Shown: positions 16,412-25,855, counted from the stretch's first letter. The stretch is DNA of 64,000 nt from Actinomycetota bacterium (GCA_030645495.1 JAUSLV010000002.1:1-64000); one strand, 5' to 3'. Numbers and translations are program-made. Notes: generated by a model not told the origin, from the letters alone.

Positions 16412-19357
16412 ATGAACGCAGGTACATCATCTGCTGCTGCGTCAAGCGGCCAGCCCGCCGTTGCGCTGCCTCTCGGCGTGCCAGGGTCGGTACCGGCCAA
16501 CGGTGTCGGCCTCGAGTGGATGATCGATCCGTGTGTTCGCTACGTGTCGGTACGCGACGCGGGCGGCCAGGTCGTCGATCTGCGCTACGTCGACGCGAAT
16601 ATGGCGGCCTGTGCGTGCAACCGCATGCCACGCGAGGAGTTCGTGGGGCGCACGCTGCTCGAGTGCTTCCCTTCCCAGGGGTGGACCGGCGCGCTCGAAC
16701 AGTACGTCGGCGTGATCGAGACGGGCGAACCATTGCTGCTCGACGACGTGCCGTTCCCGTTCGACATCCCCGGCGGTGCAGAGCGGCGGTACGACATCCG
16801 CGCCCTGCGCGTCGGCGATGGCCTCAGCCTCACGTGGCGTGACGTCACCGAGCGCGCGACCCAGATGCGGGCGCTCGCCGCGTCCGAAGAGCGGTTCCGG
16901 TTGTTGGCCAAACACTCCACCGACGTCGTGTACGAAACTGATCGCGACGGCGCGATCCTCTGGATCTCCTCACCCGTGCACAGCGTGCTCGGGTGGGAGC
17001 CCTCCGAGCTGATCGGCACCCGCGCCTGGGATCTGATCGAACCCGCCGATCTGCCCCGCATGTCGTACTACCCCGAGCACACCGACCTGGCGAACCCGCC
17101 CGACACGATCACCGAGGTTCGGTTCCGCGCCGCCGGCGGTGAGCTGCGCTGGATGAGGGTGCATGCCCAGCCGAAGCACGGTGCCGACAACGAGCTTGTC
17201 GGGGTCGTCGTCGGCCTCCGCGACTGCCAGGCGGAAGTTGCCGTGCGGCGAGCGGTCACCACCGTGTCGGTGGCCAACGCGATCCTGGTTCGCGCCGAGA
17301 ACGAGGCCGAGCTGCTGCGCGACATGTGCAATGCCGCGGTCGTCGAGGGTGGCTACCTGTTCGCGTGGTATGGCCGCCGCGTGTACGACGCCGAGCAGTC
17401 GATCACGCAGGTGGCGAGCAGCACGCAGCACGCCGAATACCTCCACGGGCTGCCGACCTCGTGGGGCGACAACGTCCTCGGGGAGGGCCCGACCGGCAGA
17501 GGGTTACGGCTCGGGACCACACAGTTCGCGCACGACCTGCGTACCGATGCGTCGTTCCACCCGTGGGCCGAGCGGGCCGAAGCCCTCGGCTTCCGTTCGT
17601 CGATCTGCGTGCCGGTGATCGTCGGCGGCGCACTCGACGGAGTGCTGAGTGTGTATGCCGGCGAGCCGAACGCGTTCGACGCCGACGCGGTGCACCTGAT
17701 GGAGGAACTCGCCGGCCAGGTGGGCTTCGGCCTCGCCAAGTTGCGCACGACCGATCAGCTGCGGCAGGCGCTGGCCGACACCTCCCTGCTGATGACGGCG
17801 ATCGACCAGGCGGCGGACTCGATCATCGTCACCGACACCGGCCCGGCGATCATCTACGCCAACCCAGCTGCTCGTCGGTCCAGCGGCTACTCCCTCGATG
17901 AAATGCTCGGCCAGAACCCGCGCATGTTCCAGAGTGGCCTGCACGATCGCTCGTTCTACGAGTCGATGTGGCAGCGGCTGATGGGCGGCCAGTCGTTCCG
18001 GGGCGTGATGATCAACCGCCGCAAGTCGGGTGAGGTCTTCGAGGAAGACGTCACCATCACCCCGGTGCACGACGGCGATGGCCAGCTGGTGGCCTTCGCC
18101 GGGGTGAAGCACGACCTCACGCGGCAACGGCACTTCGAGCAAGCGCTGTCACGCGAGCACACGGACCGCGATGTCGCGCTCGCGGTCATGCGCGAAGTGC
18201 GCCCAGCCGAGTCGCTGGCGGCCACCGCCACTGCGTTGTGCCAGGCGGTCACACGCCTCGATCGCATCGACGCCGCGATCGTGATGCTTGTCACCCAGCG
18301 TGGAGATTTCGTGCCGTTCGGCGCCTCCGGGTACGTGGGCGTCGACATCCCTCTCGGACAGCCGATCCCCGTGTTGCAGGCCGAAGGCATCGTCAATGCC
18401 ACGCAGAACGGCCCCTGGTGGGTCGATCTTCGCGACCAGGGCGGCCTCGCCGGGGTGTTCCCGGAGGTCAGCCAGCCGATGGTGGCAGCCGGGTTCACGG
18501 TGTCGGCGTATGCGCCGATTCGATGGGACGGAAGGTCGATCGGTGCGCTGGCCGTCACCACACGTTCGGCCGATGCGCCCGACTGGATCGACACGCGCCT
18601 GCGAGTGCTCGAAGAGTTGGGGTCGTTCGCCGGAGTGCTGTTCGGCGCCCAAGCCGAGCAGTACGGCAACGCCGAAGGGACGCGATCCCAAGTCCGCGAG
18701 GTGATCGACCGCCAGCTGTTCCACAGCGTGTACCAACCGATCGTCGACCTCGGCACCGGCAGTGTGTGCGGGTACGAGGCACTCACCCGATTCGACGACG
18801 GCGTACGTCCCGATACCCGCATCCAAGCGGCCCACGCCGTGGGTCTCGGTTCCGAGATCGAGGCCGCCTGTGCGCGGTCCGCCCTCAGCGGCGCCTCGTC
18901 GTTGCCCACCTCGGTATGGCTCAGCATCAACTTCTCGCCGTCGTCGGTGGTGGACGGCACGGCTGCGGCGGTGCTGGCCACGACGACTCGCGAGGTCGTA
19001 CTGGAGATCACCGAACACATCGCGATCGCGAGCTACCCGGCAGTGCGCCGAGCGATCCGCGACTGCCCCAACGTGAAGATCGCTGTCGACGACGCAGGCG
19101 CTGGGTTCTCCAGCATGCGGCACATTCTCGAGTTGCGCCCCGACTTCGTGAAGCTCGACATCGGACTCGTGCGCGACATCGACACCGACCCGGCACGCCA
19201 GGCGCTGGCCGCCGGGTTGCGCCACTTCTGCTCACGCACGGGCACGACGCTGATCGCCGAGGGCGTCGAACGCGCGGAGGAGGCAGCGACGTTGCGCGAG
19301 CTGGGCGTCGACCTCGCCCAGGGCTACCTCTACGGCTATCCCGCACGGCTGCCCTGA
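16412..19357 (+). CDS. PAS/GAF sensor protein with C-terminal EAL cyclic-di-GMP phosphodiesterase domain
   Basis: A 981-residue soluble signalling protein. By sequence it reads as PAS (about 35-150), PAS (160-275), GAF (290-445), PAS (460-575), GAF (590-750) and EAL (765-980). The EAL site looks complete: EALTRF near 788, the Asn of SINFSP, EITEH, VDDAGAGFS near 892, KLDI, EGVE near 950 and AQGYLYG. No GGDEF domain is present, so it should hydrolyse cyclic-di-GMP rather than make it, under control of small-molecule or redox/light sensing domains. A TATAGG-like box precedes the start. Confidence 0.9.
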   Translation: MNAGTSSAAASSGQPAVALPLGVPGSVPANGVGLEWMIDPCVRYVSVRDAGGQVVDLRYVDANMAACACNRMPREEFVGRTLLECFPSQGWTGALEQYVGVIETGEPLLLDDVPFPFDIPGGAERRYDIRALRVGDGLSLTWRDVTERATQMRALAASEERFRLLAKHSTDVVYETDRDGAILWISSPVHSVLGWEPSELIGTRAWDLIEPADLPRMSYYPEHTDLANPPDTITEVRFRAAGGELRWMRVHAQPKHGADNELVGVVVGLRDCQAEVAVRRAVTTVSVANAILVRAENEAELLRDMCNAAVVEGGYLFAWYGRRVYDAEQSITQVASSTQHAEYLHGLPTSWGDNVLGEGPTGRGLRLGTTQFAHDLRTDASFHPWAERAEALGFRSSICVPVIVGGALDGVLSVYAGEPNAFDADAVHLMEELAGQVGFGLAKLRTTDQLRQALADTSLLMTAIDQAADSIIVTDTGPAIIYANPAARRSSGYSLDEMLGQNPRMFQSGLHDRSFYESMWQRLMGGQSFRGVMINRRKSGEVFEEDVTITPVHDGDGQLVAFAGVKHDLTRQRHFEQALSREHTDRDVALAVMREVRPAESLAATATALCQAVTRLDRIDAAIVMLVTQRGDFVPFGASGYVGVDIPLGQPIPVLQAEGIVNATQNGPWWVDLRDQGGLAGVFPEVSQPMVAAGFTVSAYAPIRWDGRSIGALAVTTRSADAPDWIDTRLRVLEELGSFAGVLFGAQAEQYGNAEGTRSQVREVIDRQLFHSVYQPIVDLGTGSVCGYEALTRFDDGVRPDTRIQAAHAVGLGSEIEAACARSALSGASSLPTSVWLSINFSPSSVVDGTAAAVLATTTREVVLEITEHIAIASYPAVRRAIRDCPNVKIAVDDAGAGFSSMRHILELRPDFVKLDIGLVRDIDTDPARQALAAGLRHFCSRTGTTLIAEGVERAEEAATLRELGVDLAQGYLYGYPARLP

Positions 19358-19390
19358 GCGACGTCGCCAGGGGGTTCTTGGTGTGCCGAC

Positions 19391-20623
19391 TCAGCCGGGC
19401 AGCTGCACGCCGTACACGCGAGCGGCGTTGTCCTGCACCAGCTTGCGGCGCTGCATCTCCGACAGGTCTTTGGTGACCTCGGCGAAGTACTCGCGGGTGT
19501 TCGGGTACAAGCAGGTGGGGTGCGGGATGTCGGTCATCAGCATGACGTTGTCCTCGCCCACGTCGTCGAGGGTCTTCACGAAGGCCTTCTCGAACCAGCT
19601 CATCACGTACACGTTGCTGCGGAAGTACTCGGTGGGGCGCTTCTTCTGCAGGCCGCGCTCGGCCGGGTCGGTGACCATCTCGTCGAGTTGGTACTCGGCC
19701 GCTTCGAGCATGAACGGCACCCATCCGATGCCGCTCTCGGCCGACACGACCTTCACGTTCGGGTAGCGATCGAACATGTTGCTCATGATCAGGTTGGTGA
19801 TGATGCGCACGTTCGACATGTAGAACTGCGTGGCGAGGATCGCCATGCGTCGCTGGGGCCCGAAGCTGGTCCAGTAGATGTCGCTGGTGGTACCCGCCAT
19901 CGGCGAGGTCTTGCCAATGTCGGGCGGGGCACCCGAACCGATGTGGAAGTTGATGACCGCACCCGATTCGTTGGCGATCGCCCACATCGGGGCGAAGTGC
20001 TCGCTGTCGAGGTCGGGCTGGCCCAGCAGGTGCGGCTTGTCGGTGATCGTGAAGCCGGTGATGCCGGCATCGAGCATGCGGTGCATCTCCTTCACCGTCA
20101 GATCCATGTCCCAGGTGGGCAGCACGGCCTGACCGAGCAGGCGGCCCTTCGACTGCGTCTGGTAATCGACGAGCGCATCGTTGTAGATCTTCTGCACAGT
20201 GCTGCGGAACTCGACGTCGGGGATCGCCAGCATCATGTTCGAGGCAAAACCCATCGCGTTGGGGTACAGCACCGCGGCGTACACGCCCTGCTCGTCCATC
20301 AGCTTCACGCGGCCCTCCACGGTCCACGCCGAGTCGTCGATCTGCTCGTACGGCAGGCACAGCACGCCATGTGTCTTCTTCATGCCGGTGGCGATCGTGT
20401 GGCCGCCGAGGCCGGTCCAGTAGTCGTCGCCGATGAACCAGCCGTAGTCGGAGACCGAGCTGGCGCCCTCGATCTTCTTGATCTGCGGCATCTTGTCCTT
20501 CATCGAGGCCGGGACCCGCGAGGTCCACAGGTCGGCCGGTTCGGCGAAGTGGCTGTCGCCGTCGATGATCTGCAGGCCACCCATGAGTTGGTCGACCTGT
20601 GCAGCGCTGAGCGTCGCGGACAT
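19391..20623 (-). CDS. Amidohydrolase family protein (amidohydrolase_2 type)
   Basis: A 410-residue metal-dependent amidohydrolase of the ACMSD-like group. It shows IIDGDSHFAEP at the N-terminus, replacing the classic DxHxH, then NFHIGSGAP, and VKVVSAESGIGWVP with a late LMTDIPHP aspartate. Family members decarboxylate or hydrolyse aromatic and other ring acids. The ATG at 20623 was chosen because GGAGGG lies 5-6 nt upstream; a start 24 bp earlier is possible. The palindrome at 20700-20717 lies in its promoter region. Confidence 0.85.
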   Translation of the reverse strand: MSATLSAAQVDQLMGGLQIIDGDSHFAEPADLWTSRVPASMKDKMPQIKKIEGASSVSDYGWFIGDDYWTGLGGHTIATGMKKTHGVLCLPYEQIDDSAWTVEGRVKLMDEQGVYAAVLYPNAMGFASNMMLAIPDVEFRSTVQKIYNDALVDYQTQSKGRLLGQAVLPTWDMDLTVKEMHRMLDAGITGFTITDKPHLLGQPDLDSEHFAPMWAIANESGAVINFHIGSGAPPDIGKTSPMAGTTSDIYWTSFGPQRRMAILATQFYMSNVRIITNLIMSNMFDRYPNVKVVSAESGIGWVPFMLEAAEYQLDEMVTDPAERGLQKKRPTEYFRSNVYVMSWFEKAFVKTLDDVGEDNVMLMTDIPHPTCLYPNTREYFAEVTKDLSEMQRRKLVQDNAARVYGVQLPG

Positions 20624-20699
20624 GTTCCCTCCAAGAGCTGTCGACACCCCGCCCTCACGAGGTGATGTCCCGATTGTGCGGAAGCAGTCACCACCCGCC

Positions 20700-20717
20700 T
20701 AGGGACCTTGGTCCCTA
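20700..20717. promoter_or_regulatory. DosR/DevR-box-like palindrome
   Basis: TAGGGACCTTGGTCCCTA is an 18-bp perfect palindrome. Its core GGGACC-TT-GGTCCC closely matches the mycobacterial DosR consensus GGGACTnnAGTCCC. It is about 77 bp upstream of the amidohydrolase start (minus strand) and about 150 bp from the plus-strand gene at 20866. Assignment to a DosR-like regulator is inference from motif. Confidence 0.5.
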
Positions 20718-20865
20718 TCTGACAGGTGTGTCAAGTTGCCGGATGCCGACCAGAAACGGGCATCGGCCCAGGTAAACTGACGTACCTCGTGCCGGTCCCG
20801 CACGTCGGCTCAGGCACGTCGTCGGCCCCAGGATCGTTCACTCGTCGCAGTTCGAAGGATCCTTT

Positions 20866-21213
20866 GTGACCACGCCCACCGTTCCCGCCAACCCCGTGAA
20901 GGCCGCCGCCGTCAAGGCCCCCGCCAAGAAGGTCCCCGCCAAGCCCCGCGCCGCGGCAAAGAAGCGCGGCGCCAAGGCCGGCCCCACGCTGCCCGAGAAC
21001 CACACGCCCAGCGAAGCGGCCGCTCACGCTCTCGCGGTCGAGTTCATCGACCTCACCCCGTCGATCAACCGGATCATGAACTCCGCGCTCGGCGAAGAGG
21101 GCCGCATGCACGCGATCACGCTGTTCCGTAACTCGCTGGGTGTGCCCGGCGACGAGAACCGCACGCCCGCCAACGCGATCGCGGCCGGCGAGAAGTTCGA
21201 GAACGGCAAGTAA
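20866..21213 (+). CDS. Small protein with a histone-like Lys/Ala/Pro-rich N-terminus
   Basis: A 115-residue protein. Residues 1-40 are rich in KAPAKK and AAAKKRG repeats like the tails of histone H1-like or HU-extended proteins. Residues 45-115 form a compact region opening HTPSEAAAHALAVEF. The tail suggests nucleic-acid binding; the folded part is not recognised. The GTG at 20866 is preceded by GAAGGAT. It stands alone, divergent from the amidohydrolase, and ends before a hairpin-forming repeat. Confidence 0.6.
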   Translation: MTTPTVPANPVKAAAVKAPAKKVPAKPRAAAKKRGAKAGPTLPENHTPSEAAAHALAVEFIDLTPSINRIMNSALGEEGRMHAITLFRNSLGVPGDENRTPANAIAAGEKFENGK

Positions 21214-21281
21214 GCAATCGGTCGGCAGGTGGGCCGCACGCGGACGCGTGCCGTCGGTACGGGGTACTGCAATTCCTGCAC

Positions 21282-21320
21282 CGACAACTGACGTTGCCGC
21301 GGCGGCAACTGCAATTGTCG
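21282..21320. repeat. 39-bp four-arm palindromic repeat, copy 2
   Basis: Arms CGACAAC, GTTGCCG, CGGCAAC and ATTGTCG are spaced 4, 3 and 4 nt. The inner pair gives a 7-bp stem with a 3-nt loop, and the outer arms can extend it. It sits between two convergent genes, so it may also end transcription from both sides. Same spacing as the copies at 135-173 and 47134-47172. Confidence 0.65.
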
Positions 21321-21373
21321 GTCGCCGAAAACAACTCCCCCGGGATCTCCCTGGCGTCACGCCGGGACGGACG

Positions 21374-22885
21374 TCAGCCGGCGAACAGGCTGGGGAATCT
21401 CGCCAGCACGGCGATCGCGTGCTGCAACTCGCGCTCGTCGACGCACTCGCCGATGCGGTGCGTGTTCTGTTCGATGCCGGCGCCGATGCCGAACATCGCC
21501 GGGTGCGTCACCGCGCCCGACACCACCCACTTCTTGGCTGCCGGCACGGCGAACGGCGCCGGATCGAGCGGCACGGGGAAGCCGACGCCGTCGGTGGAGA
21601 ACACCCAGGTGTCGACGCGCGGTTCGCTGCGCAGCGCACCGGCGGTGCCGTCGTGCACATGGGGCGTCACGACTCGGTGGTAGGCCTCCACGGCAGCACG
21701 GATCGCGGGGTGCTCGTCGGGAGTCACCCAGCCGGGGTACACCTGCTCGTTGTCGACCGCACAGTCGGTCCAGGTGGGCTGCTGGTAGCGGGGCACGCCG
21801 ATCTCCACGGTCAGCCCGGCGGCGCGCGCCGCGGCCACCGCGTCGAGCGACTCGATCTGGCCCACCGCGCCGTCGGCGGTCTCGCCGATGCTGAGCCGCC
21901 GGTCGAAACGGAACACGAACCGCTCGGGCACGGCACAGTCGCTGGGTGAATCGAGCACGGCCCACGAGGCGGTGCGCGTGCCACGACCGACGAACGGATG
22001 GTCGGCCATGCCCTCGCCGCGCGCGTGGCGTTGCGCGGCCTCGGCGAGGATCGCTCCGCCGTGTTCCAGCGGGTTGAGGCCCTGCGCGGGCATCGAGCCG
22101 TGGCAGGAACGACCGGTGACGGTGACTTCGATCTGCATCCTCCCCCGCTGACCGCGGTAGATGCCGAGGGCACCCTTGACCGCGTCGCCGGTGCCTTCCG
22201 TGAGGATCACCACGTCGGGCAACAACTCGCCAGCCGCGCCGGGAAACAGGTGCTGCACGAGGTGCCGGGGGCCGCCACCGTCGTTGTCCTCTTCGGCCAC
22301 GGTGGCATAGGCACGCACGATGCAACCGTGCAGCGCGCCCTCGTCGCGCAGTTCGAGCAGGATCTTCGTGGCCACGATCTCGGCCACCACACCGGCCAGT
22401 TGATCGGCCGAACCGCGGCCGAACACGAGGTGCTGCCATTCGTCGTCGGGTGGCAGGTAGCCCAGCTGGGCACGCACAGCTGCCGGGTCGAGTGCGCTGG
22501 GCTTCACCAGTCCGTCGTAGGGGTCGATCGCCCCGCCCAGCTTGTCGTGCCACTGCGGCCGAAGGGCCTGCACGGTGTCGGAGTGGCCATCCATGTAGAT
22601 GACCTTCTTGTGGTCCGGCGACATCTCGTCGAAGCCGTTGGTGACCGACCACACCAGGTTGCCGAACTCGTCGAAGCCCACGTCGTCGGCGTGCTGCACC
22701 GCATCGATGTCGATGATCGTGCCGCGCAGGAAGCGCAAGCGTGCACCCTCGTGATTCGACAGCCCGCTGTCGGGGTCGCGGTCGTCGTCGGGGATGCGGA
22801 TCGCCTCTTTCAAGATCTGCACCGCCAACGGTCGGTAGCGTTCGGCCAGTTCGGCCACCCGCTGGTCGAGGTTGGTGTCGTTCAT
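21374..22885 (-). CDS. M20 family metallohydrolase, YgeY-like
   Basis: A 503-residue zinc hydrolase of the ArgE/DapE/M20 family. It shows MDGHSDTVQ with the first His/Asp ligands, FGRGSADQLAG, the catalytic ATVAEEDNDGGG Glu pair, and a dimerisation-domain RFDRRLSIGET. Similarity in order and companions is to YgeY, a hydrolase associated with YgeW carbamoyltransferase. It starts 10 bp after the carbamoyltransferase gene with a good GGAG site. Substrate inferred, not shown. Confidence 0.78.
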   Translation of the reverse strand: MNDTNLDQRVAELAERYRPLAVQILKEAIRIPDDDRDPDSGLSNHEGARLRFLRGTIIDIDAVQHADDVGFDEFGNLVWSVTNGFDEMSPDHKKVIYMDGHSDTVQALRPQWHDKLGGAIDPYDGLVKPSALDPAAVRAQLGYLPPDDEWQHLVFGRGSADQLAGVVAEIVATKILLELRDEGALHGCIVRAYATVAEEDNDGGGPRHLVQHLFPGAAGELLPDVVILTEGTGDAVKGALGIYRGQRGRMQIEVTVTGRSCHGSMPAQGLNPLEHGGAILAEAAQRHARGEGMADHPFVGRGTRTASWAVLDSPSDCAVPERFVFRFDRRLSIGETADGAVGQIESLDAVAAARAAGLTVEIGVPRYQQPTWTDCAVDNEQVYPGWVTPDEHPAIRAAVEAYHRVVTPHVHDGTAGALRSEPRVDTWVFSTDGVGFPVPLDPAPFAVPAAKKWVVSGAVTHPAMFGIGAGIEQNTHRIGECVDERELQHAIAVLARFPSLFAG

Positions 22886-22895
22886 CTCCTGCTCC

Positions 22896-24026
22896 TCACT
22901 GCAGCGCTGCCAGACGACCGGCCAGATGGGGCACCTTGGCCACCGCCAGCATCGCCATGATCACGTAGACCTTCTTGTTGGCCTCCTTGGCCACCGCGAC
23001 ACGGAAGCGGTCCATCACGCCGGGGCTGACCTCGGCGCCGATGTCGGCGGGCAGGCAGTGCAGGTACAGCGCGTTCGCTGTCAGCGCCATCCGCCGCTCG
23101 TCGCAGATCCAGTCGCGATGCAGTGCGTTCTGTGCCAGCGACCGCCGCTCGATGTCCTTCATCGCCGCGCTGTCGCCTGCGCGATTCGCGGCAACCCGCT
23201 CGGTCATCAATGCCAGCGGTCCCCACGACTTGGGGTACACCGCGTGTGCCCCGGCGAAGGCTTCGTCCATGTCGTGCACCACACGGAACGAGCCACCCGA
23301 CTCAGCGGCACCCTGCGTAGCCCAGGCCATCGGCTCGGGCAACAGGTCGTAACCCTCGGGGTGCGCGAGCGTGACGTGGGCACCGAAGCGGGTGAGCAGG
23401 CTCACCACGCCCTGTGGCACCGACAGCGGCTTGGCGTAGCTGGGCGAATACGCCCACGACATCGTGATCCTCTTGCCGCGCAGCGCGTCGGCCGGGTTGC
23501 CACCGAAGTGTTCGCGCAGCCACAACAGATCGGCCAGCGATTGGGTGGGGTGGTCGATGTCGCACTGCAGGTTCACCACCGGCACCACCCGCTGATCACC
23601 GGAGGCGACGAGGTAGTCGGTGATGCCGCGCAGCACGTCGTGCATGAACGAGTTGCCTTCGCCCAGGATCAGGTCGTGGCGCACGCCCAGCGCGTGGGCA
23701 TTCATGCCCAACATCGCCCCTGTCTCCTCGGCGGTCTCGCCGTGCGACACCTGGGTGCTGCTGCCGTCGACGATGACGGGGTGCATGCCCAGGCGCGACG
23801 CGGCGCCGGCCCAGGCCGACTTCGTGCGCGTCGAGTTGTCGAAAAACATCGCATAGGCAAGTTCGTTGGGCAGCAGATCTGTGTGCACACCGGCGCGATC
23901 GAGGCGTTCCAACTCGGCAGCGACGGCCAGCAACGCATCGAGGTCGGCGACCGGCCAATCATGGGTCGCGAGCAGGCTGCGGCCGAGCAATGCCTGCGTG
24001 CGAGCAGGGTCGAGGAGATGTCCCAT
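22896..24026 (-). CDS. Carbamoyltransferase of the YgeW (knotted) type
   Basis: A 376-residue aspartate/ornithine carbamoyltransferase-fold protein. The carbamoyl-phosphate loop reads FFDNSTRTKSAW (the S-T-R-T motif) near residue 65. LQCDIDHPTQSLADL supplies the H-P-x-Q site, and LHCLPADIGAEVS corresponds to the HCLP box. The long insertions resemble YgeW-like transcarbamylases of unknown substrate, not biosynthetic OTC. It is co-transcribed with the M20 hydrolase that follows, a pairing known from anaerobic purine-catabolic gene clusters. A YgeX-like diaminopropionate lyase is absent here. Confidence 0.8.
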   Translation of the reverse strand: MGHLLDPARTQALLGRSLLATHDWPVADLDALLAVAAELERLDRAGVHTDLLPNELAYAMFFDNSTRTKSAWAGAASRLGMHPVIVDGSSTQVSHGETAEETGAMLGMNAHALGVRHDLILGEGNSFMHDVLRGITDYLVASGDQRVVPVVNLQCDIDHPTQSLADLLWLREHFGGNPADALRGKRITMSWAYSPSYAKPLSVPQGVVSLLTRFGAHVTLAHPEGYDLLPEPMAWATQGAAESGGSFRVVHDMDEAFAGAHAVYPKSWGPLALMTERVAANRAGDSAAMKDIERRSLAQNALHRDWICDERRMALTANALYLHCLPADIGAEVSPGVMDRFRVAVAKEANKKVYVIMAMLAVAKVPHLAGRLAALQ

Positions 24027-24201
24027 GACCCGATTGTGCGCCCAGCTCGGGCGGAGCGCACGGGTACTTGGCCCCCAGCGAGAGTGCCACGAGGCCCCAC
24101 GGCTATCCTTCGGCCCTGACCCGAGCGCGGATGGCCGCCTCGACGGCGACACGACACGACAACACGACACGGCAACGCAACACCGCGAGAAGGATTCGGG
24201 C

Positions 24202-25284
24202 GTGCAAGAGACGAAGGCACACTGGCCGCGACAGGCGGTCGGCGACGAGGCTGGCGTGCCCGCGGGTCGCGCCACCCCGCTGCTGGTGCACCGCACCTTG
24301 CCGCTCAGCGACTTGTTGCTCGACCCGGGCAACGAGCTCGACCCAGCGCATGAGCACACCGGAACCGCCGATGCCAGCTTCGTGCGCGCGTTCGCGCCCA
24401 TGCGCGCCTACCAGCGGCTACTGGCCAGCGGCCTCGACGGGCTGCGCAGCAAGATCATGAAGTACCCCGCGTCGATCGAACGTCGGGTGCTCGTGCGCGA
24501 GTACCTCGACGGGCAGCACCACGTGGTGATCGACGGCTCGTGGTACGTGGCCACGCTGCGCTACCTGGCCGACGCCGGGCCGATGCACGGCGAGGTGCTG
24601 CCGGCCGAAGTGGAGGCGCTGTTCGATGACTGCCCGGTCACGGTCGTGCCGCCCGACACTGATCCAGCTCTCGTGCTGGCGCTGTTGGCCGACCCTGTGC
24701 ACCACCAGGCGGCCGACCGCTACGCCGACCACTGGATGCAGGGCCAACGCGACCGGTTGCTCCGCGAACTGCTGGCCAGTGGCACGCATCACAGCAAGGA
24801 TGCTGTGCTGGAAGCATTGGGTGGCGACCGCCACGCGATGCGTCGCTACCAGGCGTACCACGCGCTCCAACAACTCATGCAACAGCACCACGTGGAACTG
24901 CACGAGGCCATCGACCTGTACCCGCTCTTCCACGCTGCTGTCGGTCGCCAGGCCATCCGCACCTGGCTCGACTGGGACGACAGCCTGTGGTGCTTCCTCG
25001 ACGACGTCGCGCTCGAGCACTTCCACCGCCTGCTCACCCCGCAGCCCACCACCGACGGCAGCGCTCCCCGCGCCTGCATCCGCACCGTCGACGACGTGGT
25101 GCACCTGTGCGACGTGCTGGGCGAACCCGATGCGCTGCGGATGATCACCGACGAGGGTCGCTCGCTGAAGGAGGCCGTCGCGGTGATCAACGACGGCGCG
25201 TTCCAGCAGTGGACCACGCAGGTCTCGAGCGCGATCGGCACCATGCAATGGGACCGGCGCCGTTTCGAGGGCAACCGCCGCTGA
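24202..25284 (+). CDS. Hypothetical protein with ParB/Srx-like hints
   Basis: A 360-residue soluble protein. Around residues 95-120 it reads VREYLDGQHHVVIDGSWYVATLRYL, shown here only to name the region: the D-G-x-H/R pattern recalls ParB/sulfiredoxin-like N-terminal folds. The rest is helical with repeated LLREL and ALQQLM segments. No catalytic set is certain. The GTG at 24202 is preceded by AGAAGGA; upstream DNA has imperfect GACACGACAC repeats. It stands alone between divergent and convergent genes. Confidence 0.55.
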   Translation: MQETKAHWPRQAVGDEAGVPAGRATPLLVHRTLPLSDLLLDPGNELDPAHEHTGTADASFVRAFAPMRAYQRLLASGLDGLRSKIMKYPASIERRVLVREYLDGQHHVVIDGSWYVATLRYLADAGPMHGEVLPAEVEALFDDCPVTVVPPDTDPALVLALLADPVHHQAADRYADHWMQGQRDRLLRELLASGTHHSKDAVLEALGGDRHAMRRYQAYHALQQLMQQHHVELHEAIDLYPLFHAAVGRQAIRTWLDWDDSLWCFLDDVALEHFHRLLTPQPTTDGSAPRACIRTVDDVVHLCDVLGEPDALRMITDEGRSLKEAVAVINDGAFQQWTTQVSSAIGTMQWDRRRFEGNRR

Positions 25285-25314
25285 CGGTTCGAAACGGCGC
25301 CGGTACCGGGTGAA

Positions 25315-25809
25315 TCAGCCCGTCGCCTGCGCCCCGTCGGCGGTGATCGCGAACCAGCTTCCGCCCGAGCCCTGACCGTTGGCGTCACCGGGAGCCGTGT
25401 CGCCGCTGAAGAGGTAGAGCGGGTGGCCGAAATAGGTGGCCTGCACGCTTCCGTCGTCGCGGGTGATCGTGCCGAACTGGGCGGCGTCCAACCCCGCGCC
25501 GCCCACTGCCGGGCCGGTGATCGGCGGCCAGGCGGTCGCACACCCACCGGTGCACGCGCTCGACGTGGACGTGTCGGGCGTGAACAGGTAGAGGGTCATG
25601 CCGTCCGCGGTGGTGAGTGCCTCACCGACCGATGTCGTGGACACGATCACCGTCGGCTCGCCGCCAGGCGTGTCACCGGTTTGATCGGTGGACACCTCTG
25701 TCTGGTCTGTCTGGTCGGACGCGCTCGTGGTGGAGGGCTTGTCGTCGTCGGAACAGGCCGCCGCCCCGAACAGGAGTGCACCGGCCAGCAGGAAGTGTGT
25801 GGTTCTCAT
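25315..25809 (-). CDS. Lipoprotein with the COG4315-type secreted repeat domain
   Basis: A 164-residue lipoprotein with a signal peptide ending in FGAAAC at Cys19, a Ser/Thr/Asp-rich linker, then a domain with DGMTLYLFTPDTSTSSACTG and ATYFGHPLYLF, which are hallmarks of the predicted lipoprotein repeat family (PF03640). In other actinobacteria such proteins are envelope-associated with no known activity. It diverges from the ECF sigma factor gene, with a long palindrome between them. Confidence 0.8.
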   Translation of the reverse strand: MRTTHFLLAGALLFGAAACSDDDKPSTTSASDQTDQTEVSTDQTGDTPGGEPTVIVSTTSVGEALTTADGMTLYLFTPDTSTSSACTGGCATAWPPITGPAVGGAGLDAAQFGTITRDDGSVQATYFGHPLYLFSGDTAPGDANGQGSGGSWFAITADGAQATG

Positions 25810-25835
25810 GGCACTCCTTACGACGCAGCTCGCGA

Positions 25836-25855
25836 TCCGGATTGCGCAATCCGGA
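25836..25855. promoter_or_regulatory. 20-bp perfect palindrome between lipoprotein and ECF sigma genes
   Basis: TCCGGATTGCGCAATCCGGA is perfectly symmetric and lies 27 bp from each of the divergent starts (25809 minus, 25883 plus). It is well placed to be a shared operator; it could also form a short hairpin. Confidence 0.5.
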
